Assembly: GCA_012845835.1 (NCBI GenBank)
Contig: JABAKD010000023.1
Coordinates: 14,285,992-14,349,991, forward strand
DNA: 64,000 nt
Direction: 5' to 3'
Source: Undaria pinnatifida
Taxonomy: Eukaryota > Sar > Phaeophyceae > Laminariales > Alariaceae
Position numbers and translations under genes: made by a program. The notes below the pieces were generated by a model. The model did not search any database. It was not told the origin of the DNA and worked only from the letters and a program-made list of their open reading frames with translations. Numbering within the stretch: the stretch's first letter is position 1; each line of letters starts with the position of its first letter. Below are positions 43,595 through 51,888 of the stretch, piece by piece.

Positions 43595-43645
43595 TGACAC
43601 CGGGATTCGAACCTACGAGAAGACCTTGAGGCTTATAGTAGTACA
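43595..43645 (-). repeat. tRNA-derived repeat, copy 4 (truncated)
   Basis: Only the 3' half (box B GGTTCGAATCCCGGTGTCAT and an anticodon-like TATAAGC) remains. The four copies lie about 120-170 bp apart in one orientation. Confidence 0.45.
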
Positions 43646-43869
43646 TACCGGTACTGCTACACCATTTTCCCCCCACGCAAAGTACCCCCGTACCGCCGAT
43701 CAGAACGTAACACCGGTACCAAAAGCACACAACACAGCTGAGCACCACAGCAAGGCAATTTGCTTTGCACAAGCAGCTCTTGGCATTATCGAATCGCTGT
43801 CCGCACCAAATCGTGGGCCCCTTCTTTCTGCCCCCTTCACATGTTTTTAGTTGCATTCTTCCTTGCCTT

Positions 43870-43916
43870 GCGCGAGCGTAGCGGGCGGCGTCCAGCCGCC
43901 CGCGAGCGAAGCCCTT
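43870..43916 (+). repeat. Helitron-like 3' hairpin end
   Basis: GCGGGCGGC (43881-43889), a 5-nt loop and GCCGCCCGC (43895-43903), followed by GAGCGAAGCCCTT. The upstream 170 bp (CTCTTGGCATTATCGAATCG and on) resembles the 3' region at 20640-20760 and 59220-59320. It closes an element whose start is not identified. Confidence 0.7.
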
Positions 43917-44284
43917 TTAATACATACATACACAAAACTATATACCTAGACCTCGCCCCCCTCGGACGTCTCGCTCGGCATATCCTCCCCCCTCTCAGCC
44001 CTTCTCAGCCCGTAATTGCCGAAAAGAAAATTAGTTGCTGGGGAAAAGAACCGCCCCGAAGTTCCTTGCCTTCCTTGCTTTCCCTAGTCTCATTCTTACT
44101 TACTTTTTAGCTCTCATTCTCTGATCTTTACTGCTTGCTCTCTGATATTTTTATTTTGCTTTTTCGGCAACTTCTTTTTTGTACTTTTATTTGAAGTTGG
44201 CCAATTGCTGGCTGTTGAGAGGGAATTGCCGTTGACGGCTGCAAACAATTTGAATTTGAAATTTGCCGGATCGGCAATAACAAT

Positions 44285-44675
44285 TTGAAGTTGAAATTTG
44301 CGAAGCGGACCAAGGCTAGTGCGGGAGGAGGCTCCGCCAACAGTGGGGGTGGTGGAGGTTCAGGATCAGGCGTGTGGAAGCTGGTCGGGCAAGAACGGGA
44401 CTCAGCTTCTTCTGGCAATCCTGATTGGCCGTGCCCGAGCAAGGGTTGTGACGGCTTCCTCATCGCACGAAATAGGAGAAACAGGAGTTCCCAGTACGCT
44501 GTCTGCGACACCTGCAGGAGTGACGAGCCTTTCACGTGCCAAGCTTTTCATAACCTTAACAAGAAGCACTGGGGAAGCGGCGACAACCCTCGTGTGTGTG
44601 ACTGGTGTGACGCGGACACCTGTGATTCACCTTCGATCGGCGTCCCTAACGAAGGAGCTGAGAGCTTGACGAAAC
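44285..44675 (+). pseudogene. Accessory-gene paralogue, exon 1 region
   Basis: The frame encodes a Gly/Ser-rich stretch, then the zinc-binding block: CPSKGC, RNRRN, CDTC, NLNKKHWGSGDNPRVCDWC and DSPSIGV. These positions are conserved with 48580-48973. It ends at the same donor context, GACGAAAC|GTGAGT. No ATG opens the frame; the first codons of the open stretch are non-ATG, so the original start is lost or lies in an unrecognised upstream exon. All six Cys of the C-x4-C, C-x2-C, C-x2-C pattern remain. Confidence 0.7.
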
Positions 44676-45698
44676 GTGAGTTACATTTCTGTTGTTGTGC
44701 TGTGATTTCTTTTTTATGCGTACAAACACACTTTTGCATGTACGAGTATGATACGTGTACGGGGCAGTCCCGTCATCGCGGTGTAAGCGGGAATTGTACA
44801 AGTACTCAGGTCTACGAGTAGACCTATGCAGTGACGCTGTGTGATGCGATTTCTTTTTCATACGTACAGCCAAACACACTTACTTCATGTATGTACGACT
44901 ACGAGTACGGGGCAGTCCCGTCATCGGGGTAAGCGGGGGTTGAACAAGTGATCCATGCAGTGACGCTTTGTGCTGTGATATAAACACACGTGGTATCTAT
45001 ACATGTAAGACGCAATGAAAACGGGCAAGTCTCATCACGGGGGTCAGCCAGGGTTGTAAAAATGGTCCATGCAGTGATGAATAACACAGCAGCATGATAC
45101 CTCAGCACCAGTCGCAGCACGCACTGGAGGTTGATATATAGCAGTAAACAGAAGCTGAAGTTAACCTGGGTGATGCTGGAGAGCAGTCCCGTGATTGGGG
45201 TTAGCGAGTTGTTCATGTAGTGACGCGGTGTACTACTACTGTTACTCATTTTTCATACAACCACATGAACTCTTTGTATTAACGAGTACAAGTAGGGTGC
45301 GCAACCTCTTCAGGAATCGCAGTACACGTCGGTCGTAGTAGTGTTGATAGCAGCAGTAATAGAGTAGTACCGAACAATATATACAGCAGGTACTGTCTCT
45401 TACCCTTCGTTGTCGGTATTCCGCCGGTAGGCCTTATATAGCAGTATACCGGGGCTTACGCTTACCAGTTGCGACTGTGAATCCCGTTCGTTCCTGTCCC
45501 AGTGGTGGTTTCATAGGTGTTAGCAACGTTGTGGTACCAGGCAGGACTTTGCCCATAAACGACCGCTTTCATTACAACAGCAGTGTTAAATTGTACGACT
45601 TCCTTTCAAACTTTGGAAATCGACGACAGCTACGTGGCCTTACTATTTTGAACATTCACTGAACGCAAGGTATTCCCATCCGTTGTTGTCGTTTGCAG

Positions 45699-45866
45699 AA
45701 GCCCTGCGAAGCAGCCGCCGAGGGCCGCCAAGTCGGCGAGGACATAAACACGAAGAGCACCGGCGACATCAAGGTCGGTGACCTCCTGAAGAAGGCAGGC
45801 GACCACTTGCTCGATATACATCCCGCATTCCATTCCCACGGTGCCACGAGGGCGTTCGACATCGAG
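45699..45866 (+). pseudogene. Accessory-gene paralogue, exon 4 (first duplicate)
   Basis: TTTGCAG|AAG acceptor and GAG|GTACG donor bound a 168-bp open exon (KPCEAAAEGRQVGEDINTKS and on). It aligns over its full length with the 171-bp exon 4 of the gene at 48580. Here the Cys in the TKC position has become Ser (AGC). Confidence 0.75.
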
Positions 45867-46629
45867 GTACGTTCCACTCTTATCTTGCGTCCTGTGTGTC
45901 ACGAGTCGAGACATCCATGTCTCTTGCTCAAGACTAGGGGATGGCGTGCGGATATAGTCTATGAAGTGCGGCTCTTTTTCCGAGTACCAAGAGCAAGTAC
46001 AACAATACCACAACAATTACTAACAGCGAAAGGAGCTCCAATAGCAGTACACACTGGAGGTTGATATATAGCAGTAAACAGAAGCTGAAGTTAACCTGGG
46101 TGATGCTGGAGAGCAGTCCCGTGATTGGGGTTAGCGAGTTGTTCATGTAGTGACGCGGTGTACTACTACTGTTACTCATTTTTCATACAACCACATGAAC
46201 TCTTTGTAGTAACGAGTACAAGCAGGGTGCGCAACCTCTTCAGGAATCGCAGTACACGTCGGTCGTAATAGTGTTGATAGCAGCAGTAATAGAGTAGTAC
46301 CGAACAATATATACAGCAGGTACTGTCTCTTACCCTTCGTTGTCGGTATTCCGCCGGTAGGCCTTATATAGCAGTATACCGGGGCTTACGCTTACCAGTT
46401 GCGACTGTGAATCCCGTTCGTTCCTGTCCCAGTGGTGGTTTCATAGGTGTTAGCAACGTTGTGGTACCAGGCAGGGCTTTGCCCATAAAACGACCGCTTT
46501 CATTACAACAGCAGTGTTAAATTGTACGACTTCCTTTCAAACTTTGGAAATCGACGACAGCTACGTGGCCTTACTATTTTGAACATTCACTGAACGCAAG
46601 GTATTCCCATCCGTTGTTGTCGTTTGCAG

Positions 46630-46797
46630 AAGCCCTGCGAAGCAGCCGCCGAGGGCCGCCAAGTCGGCGAGGACATAAACACGAAGTGCACCGGCGACAT
46701 CAAGGTCGGTGACCTCCTGAAGAAGGCAGGCGACCACTTGCTCGATATACATCCCGCATTCCATTCCCACGGTGCCACGAGGGCGTTCGACATCGAG
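46630..46797 (+). pseudogene. Accessory-gene paralogue, exon 4 (second duplicate)
   Basis: Same exon 931 bp further on, with the conserved Cys kept (NTKCTGD). Splice sites are intact. An mRNA from this locus could include exon 4 twice. Confidence 0.75.
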
Positions 46798-47033
46798 GTA
46801 CGTTCTACTCTTATCTTGCGTCCTGTGTGTCACGAGTCGAGACATCCATGTCTCTTGCTCAAGACTAGGGGATGGCGTGCGGATATAGTCTATGAAGTGC
46901 GGCTCTTTTTCCAAGTACCAAGAGCAAGTACAACAATACCACAACAATTACTAACAGCGAAAGGAGCTCCAATAATTTGGATGGTTACGACGTCTGCTGG
47001 AGAGAAGTACGAATACTTTTTTACACATACTTA

Positions 47034-47402
47034 TGTTATAAGGCTTAGTTTGGGTAAGCTATTGGTTAACCTGTGCAAGTGGTCAAACGGACTAACAACC
47101 CACTAATACCTTAACAAATGGCGTCGTCGACAGACCATGGGTTTTTGGGTCGTGGGTTCGATCCCCACATCCACCATAATAAACTTTTTCAGATTTTCCC
47201 ATGGCGAACTTGAAAAATACTCTCCCCGGTTTACCCAGGAAATGAAACGGCTTGGATAAATGACAGGTCCGCCCGTATATACGGCCGACCTTCTATCCCG
47301 CCGTTTAAGGGGGGGAGAGTGTTATAAGGCTTAATTTGGGTAAGCTATTGGTTAACCTGTGCAAGTGGTCAAACGGACTAATACCCCACTAATTCCTTGA
47401 CA
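47034..47402 (+). mobile_element. TRIM family B, complete 369-bp copy
   Basis: LTRs at 47034-47116 and 47320-47402 (83 bp each, TGTTATAAGG to TTAACA/TTGACA), with a 4-bp duplication CTTA on both sides. TGGCGTCGTCGACAG follows the first LTR as primer-binding-like site, and AAGGGGGGGAGAG precedes the second LTR as polypurine tract. The interior (203 bp) is non-coding and contains a perfect tRNA-like T-arm, GTGGG TTCGATC CCCAC (47152-47168), followed by ATCCACCA. This is the reference copy for the family. Confidence 0.9.
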
Positions 47403-47444
47403 CTTATCGACGTTCTCCCGCCCTGCTTCAACGTTTGTGGACAG

Positions 47445-47548
47445 ATCCACAAGACCATCGACAAAAACAAGAGTGCAAGGTGCTGGGTACCTCCGCTGAG
47501 GAGGAAGAGTCCAAGCAAGCCTGCATGCTCCTTCGGAAGCAATGTTGA
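47445..47548 (+). pseudogene. Accessory-gene paralogue, exon 5 (frameshifted)
   Basis: After a GGACAG acceptor the sequence encodes IHKTIDKNK, then in the next frame KVLGTSAEEEESKQACMLLR to a TGA at 47546. It aligns with LHRIVAKKLEFKLLGTSPEQ and on of the intact gene. The length of 104 bp and the frame switch at AACAAGAG fit a one-base deletion, so this paralogue cannot make the normal C-terminus. Confidence 0.7.
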
Positions 47549-48078
47549 CAGCACGTTCTTTATAGAACGTTAAGTTGTGGTTTATTATACCAGCATCGTT
47601 TTTTGAGAACTATGCCTAAATGCGTGCTCTTCATCTTTCAGGAATACAAATGTACTTCACATGTTTGCGGTGTGTGCGTTCAAGTTCCTGCTTCCAGCAT
47701 GTTTTTTTTGGCACTGCGCTCCTTTACATCTTAAGTTGTAGTTTTCCTGTCTCTATCCTTGACAAGCGCGTGCCTGGTGTTTATGCACTGCGATAATTTA
47801 TTGTTGATGATCGACTTAGAGAGAGAGCTATTAATAAGTGTACAGGACCTACATAGGTGCTACCTGAGAGGTGGAAGGATATGCCAAGGAAGTCCTCCGA
47901 CTTGCCCATCATGGATTGGGCGAATGGATGATAATAACAAACTCATAATCATAATCGTCTCTATCCTGTACCGTTGTACTATATATGGACCTCTTGGCAT
48001 TTTCAAGTCGCCAGTTGCGCCATTTGTGCTTCTTTTCCGCCTTTCTACTGAATGTCTATTCCTCCTTCCGCAAGCGTA

Positions 48079-48114
48079 GCGGGCGGCGCCCAGCCGCCCG
48101 CGAGCGAAGCCCTT
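48079..48114 (+). repeat. Helitron-like 3' hairpin end
   Basis: Perfect 9-bp stem (48079-48087 with 48093-48101) and GAGCGAAGCCCTT. Only GTAC separates it from the ATAGATATAATTAC start of the next element, so two elements stand head to tail. Confidence 0.75.
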
Positions 48115-48579
48115 GTACATAGATATAATTACATTTGTCCTCGAAAATTCTTCAAATCTTATTCACTTGGTTAATGGGACCTGCTTCGCTCTCAGCGCAC
48201 CCACTTGGAACACGCCTGCCTAAACCCCCCTCTCGGAGAACCTTCCCGGCATTCTTCGAGTTCCTTACTTTCTTCGCTTTCTTCGTTTCTTTGGTTCCGT
48301 TTTTCTTTTATTTTTTTCATTCCGTAACTTTATTCAACGTATGATCTACGACTTTCAGGTATTCCTTCGTTTTTGATCGACTTTCAGGCGTTAAATTTCG
48401 TTTTACCAACGTATGATCTACGACTCTACGACGCATCTACGGCGCAAAGTCGTGAGATGTTGAAGTTCACTGCCGGCTTTTTAGTGTTTTATGAGTAGGC
48501 ACCTACTTTCAGCTCCCTACGCTGGCCACCTGTCGCCGTAGCGCTTCCCCACCACTTTTAAACTCGGAGAGCGAGCAGC

Positions 48580-48973
48580 ATGTTGTCTTCAAGCATCTAT
48601 CGTAGCTCTCCTGCTAAAAAGCCGAAGCCTACCAACCAAAGCCAAGGAGGGGGAGGTGGTGGAGGCTCTGCCGGTGGCGGTGGTGGGGGTGGGGGTGGGG
48701 GTGCAGGCTGGACCGTGGTCGGCGGCGTTGCGGGCGTCAGAAACACGTACCCTTGCTCTGGCAAGCACTGTGGGGGCACGGTCAACATCCGCAACAGGCG
48801 GAATTCGGCTTTGCTCTTCGGTGTCTGCAACACCTGCGGGGTGTACTACAATTTCAACAAGAAGTTCTGGGGCACCGGCGACAACCCCCGAAAGTGTGAC
48901 TGGTGCGGAGGGGACACTGCTGACAGCCCGTCTATTGGCGTCGAAAACGACGGCCCCGACAAGGCGTCCAAAC
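48580..48973 (+). CDS. Accessory zinc-ribbon-like protein, exon 1
   Basis: The ATG at 48580 opens a protein of about 279 aa spread over five exons with consistent phases (48580-48973, 49292-49395, 49732-49788, 50324-50494, 51696-51809). Exon 1 encodes MLSSSIYRSSPAKKPKPTNQ, a Gly-rich stretch, and six Cys as CSGKHC...CNTC...CDWC (C-x4-C, C-x2-C, C-x2-C). The block NKKFWGTGDNPRKCDWC is strongly conserved in the paralogue at 44285. This looks like a zinc ribbon or treble-clef module, possibly nucleic-acid or protein binding; I recognise no named family. The exon ends AAAC|GTGAGT, phase 1. The gene lies on the same strand as Rep/Hel and ends 79 bp before it, so it may be an element-borne function or a captured host gene. 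Confidence 0.7.
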
Positions 48974-49291
48974 GTGAGTTGGATTTCCTTCGCATTACTT
49001 CCGCCGCTTTTGTTTTCGTGTGGCGACCGCGCCGGTGTTTCCTTTCTAGATGTTTGATCCCCGCGGTGTGCCACCAAGCCAGTCTAGCAGGCATGCCCGG
49101 TTGGTGAGTGGTGTTCATCACTTTTCCACCCATTCTGCGGTTCGTCGCTGCGTGATTTAATTAATACGTTTCTGTTCGAGTGTCTGCGTTCAGCTTGGCT
49201 GCTTCGTACCTTACGGTTGTTGTGATGTGTGTGCGTGCTCGAAATCATCTCACTCACACGCCGTTTGCTTCTGCTGTCCTTTTTGTTGCAG

Positions 49292-49395
49292 CGTGGTATA
49301 ACTACCACGCAGTGTGGAAGGAGTGCCTGGGCAGCAGGACCAGCGAGAAGCTCAAGTTTGGGTGGATCGTCCCGGAGGGGAGTCCCGTGATTGGC
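49292..49395 (+). CDS. Accessory protein, exon 2
   Basis: TTTTTGTTGCAG|CG acceptor; 104 bp encode WYNYHAVWKECLGSRTSEKL and KFGWIVPEGSPVIG; donor GGC|GTGAGT. Phase 2 entry matches the phase 1 exit of exon 1, and it leaves in phase 0. The GGAGTCCCGTGATTGG end is recognisable several times in the decayed paralogue (44760, 44920, 45185, 46115). Confidence 0.7.
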
Positions 49396-49731
49396 GTGAG
49401 TAAAAAATGCACTCCGTTTTTGCTCTATTGATGTTTATGTTGAATCAGAGTTTCTTTTTTCCTTTTTCTCCCGTGGATCGAAGTACATCGCAGGCTCTAA
49501 GACGCTTCGTTGTCCGGTAGACCGAGTACGACTCCTGGCTTCTGACACTGTTGTAGGCCGGCGACTGCTGTGGAGTAATATTTTTCACGTATGATACTCG
49601 CGCGAGACGAGAGGGTGTTGTGCACCTGCTTCTGCTTACATCACAAACGCGCGGCGTGGTACTTTCATGATGCAACAGGGCGGGTGGGTTCCTGCTGTTT
49701 ATTTTTTTGTTTTTCCGATCTGCTGTTGTAG

Positions 49732-49788
49732 GCCGCCTGTCGAGTAAGAGCAAAGGAGCCAAGTTTGTCCCGGGAGGTTGGGTGGCAG
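49732..49788 (+). CDS. Accessory protein, exon 3 (57 bp)
   Basis: CTGTTGTAG acceptor and GGCAG|GTATTT donor. Phase 0 at both ends gives AACRVRAKEPSLSREVGWQ. An alternative reading (RLSSKSKGAKFVPGGWVA) looks more protein-like but breaks phase with exons 2 and 4, so one neighbouring splice site may differ from my choice. No counterpart is found in the paralogue. Confidence 0.5.
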
Positions 49789-50323
49789 GTATTTTTGGTT
49801 GGAAAAATAGAGCCGCAGATATTTTTTCGGCTGAACAACTGAACCATGCTGCTTTTCTGTTTTTTTCGGCCCGTTTTATTCCCTCACTCTCCTGAATACC
49901 CCCCCACACTTTTGGCGTGGTGACTTGGAAGCCCTTTGCTTGATACCTGCTCGTCTGTCCAGAGACAGTATTGGTTGTAATTACAAGTCATTTACATACA
50001 GCAGGATGTACGTATCCAGGCTCCAAAACCCTCCTACCATCCAGCAGACCGAGTACTCTCATGCTACACAGCAGTACGTACGTATAACCACCCTACGTAT
50101 TATACCAAACACGGTTTATTTTCATTTTCTCACCTTCGTTGAAACTACCGGTACTACCGTACACATAGAAGCGCAGACGAGAGTAGGTGAACGGTATCAG
50201 GTATTCGGGTGGACAAACTGGGCGGGATCTTAGATTGCTTCACGTTTTCGGCTGTTACAGTATGGCACTGCTAACCCACAAAAAGCACAGCTGACAGTAG
50301 TTGCATCACGTTGTCGTTTGCAG

Positions 50324-50494
50324 AAGGTCTGCGAGGCCGCGGAGAGGGGTGATCAGGTGGGGAACATCATTCAGCAGAAGTGCACTGGCACCATCGCGGA
50401 AGGGCACCTGCTGCTCAAGAATTCCGGAGACTACCTCTTGGAGGAGCTCCCTGCGCTCCACTACCATTGCGCCAAGCGCGATTTTGACTTTGAG
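50324..50494 (+). CDS. Accessory protein, exon 4
   Basis: GTCGTTTGCAG acceptor, GAG|GTACAT donor, 57 codons in phase 0 (KVCEAAERGDQVGNIIQQKC and on, ending HYHCAKRDFDFE). Predicted mostly helical with three Cys. It is conserved with both exon 4 copies of the paralogue at about half of positions, including the exon boundaries, which supports real coding use. Confidence 0.75.
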
Positions 50495-51695
50495 GTACAT
50501 ATATACGTATATACGCTGTAACCACAGACTTGAAAGATTTATGCATATTATACATTTACGCTATGATACATTGTTGTGTCTTTCTGTAGCTTGGATCGGC
50601 CTCAGGCGGCCTCGCGGTGCCGCCACGTCCCGTCCGCACAGCCGCACTACGACATGCCGGCGAAAGGACGACCGTCGGTGCCCCACCTCGGCGAGGGGGG
50701 AGCGTGGAAGTGGCCCTCCCGGGGACGGCCCGCTTGCCCCGCCCCCCGCTTTTTCTCCGTCGCTGCCTGCTATTTTCTCTTTTTCGAACTTCAACTATAA
50801 TTAAACTTTCGAATTGCTCTTTGGCCACTTGGGCCATGGACACAGCCATGGACACGAGACCACAAGCGCGCCTGCGTCAATAGCAATCACACAACACCAG
50901 GACCAAACACAGCAGCGTCCAGCCGTCGCCGCTCGCCGTGCGCAGAATCGGCAACGCGAGCGCTTTTCGCTTGGCCTAACAAAGGCGAATCCCGCCCAGC
51001 CCGGGAGCATTGTAACCAACAAATCGGCTGCTGCTCGCCTGTCAGGTGTATTGCTCTAGGTACTGCTGTATTGCTGTACTGCTGTACGTACTGCTGCACG
51101 GCTGTTCTGATGTACGTACTGCTGCACTGCTGTTCTGATGTACGTACTGCTGCACTGCTGTTCTCCTGTATGTAGCAAAAGTTTGGTCGGTGGGTGGGTG
51201 GAGGGTGCACTGCGTCGTCCGTGGTGGGTGGGTGGGCCGTTCTGTACGTGGGAGTCTTTTTTTCTGTTTCCTGTTTCATAAGAACCAACCAACTAACTGC
51301 GCCCCGCGTACCAGGTGTATACTGCTGTACGTACTGCTGCACGGCTGTTCTGATGTACGAACTGCTGCACTGCTGTTCTGCTGTATGTAGTAAAGGTTTG
51401 GTCGGTGGGTGGGTGGAGGGTGCACTGCGTCGTCCGTGGTGGGTTAGTGGGCCGTTTTGTACGTGGGAGTCTTTTTGCGTCCGGTGGGAGATGAACCCGT
51501 ACGGCGGCATTGTCGTACTGCCCTGTTATTATTTTGTTCTTTTAGTTATTAATACAGAGGATACAGCACTAATTTGTTTTTGTCCGCCATACCGGCCGGC
51601 AACTGGCATATTTCGGGAGTACCACTAGTGATGTTAATAATGTGATACAATAATCAACGCTACACTGCCCCTGAATTTGAAACGCGCGTGCACAG
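50495..51695 (+). other. Intron 4 of the accessory gene with inserted repeats
   Basis: 1201 bp. 50590-50800 is GC-rich and non-homologous to its surroundings. 51060-51470 carries the TTTGGTCGGTGGGTGGGTGG repeats and the GGGCCGTTCTGTACGTGGGA segment, which in the short element (18229-20792) are fused directly to exon 1. 51540-51640 is repeated inverted at 61155-61250. Confidence 0.6.
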
Positions 51696-51809
51696 CTGCA
51701 CCGCATCGTCGCCAAGAAGCTGGAGTTCAAGCTCCTCGGAACCTCCCCCGAGCAAGAGGCCAAGCAGGCCTGCGCAGGGATCCCCGCAGACCTCGGTGAC
51801 GACTTCTGA
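51696..51809 (+). CDS. Accessory protein, exon 5
   Basis: CGTGCACAG acceptor; 37 codons (LHRIVAKKLEFKLLGTSPEQ, EAKQACAGIPADLGDDF) end at TGA 51807-51809. A donor-like AAG|GTAAGC follows three bases after the stop, so a 3'-UTR intron or an alternative splice into the Rep/Hel gene is conceivable. The C-terminus is acidic. Confidence 0.7.
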   Translation: MHRIVAKKLEFKLLGTSPEQEAKQACAGIPADLGDDF

Positions 51810-51888
51810 AGGTAAGCGTTCTGCGTTTCCTTACTACTGATATATATACCGGGCAAAAGGCCCCCTTTGAGCTATTTGCTCTCTACCT

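Larger units (their letters stand above)
45112..46973 (+). repeat. 931-bp tandem duplication spanning exons 2/4 of the paralogue
   Basis: CACTGGAGGTTGATATATAG recurs at 45122 and 46052, and AGGAGCTCCAATA ends both units (about 46042 and 46973). Each unit has a degenerate exon 2 end (AGCAGTCCCGTGATTGGGGT) and one copy of exon 4. The copies differ at few sites, so the duplication is young. Confidence 0.85.
43933..48114 (+). mobile_element. Helitron-like element with decayed accessory gene
   Basis: It lies between the hairpin end at 43916 and its own hairpin end (48079-48101, then GAGCGAAGCCCTT at 48114). An AAAACTATATACCTAGAC start is only inferred. It contains a broken paralogue of the five-exon accessory gene and no Rep/helicase, so it is non-autonomous. 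A TRIM (47034-47402) sits inside what corresponds to the last intron. Confidence 0.6.
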
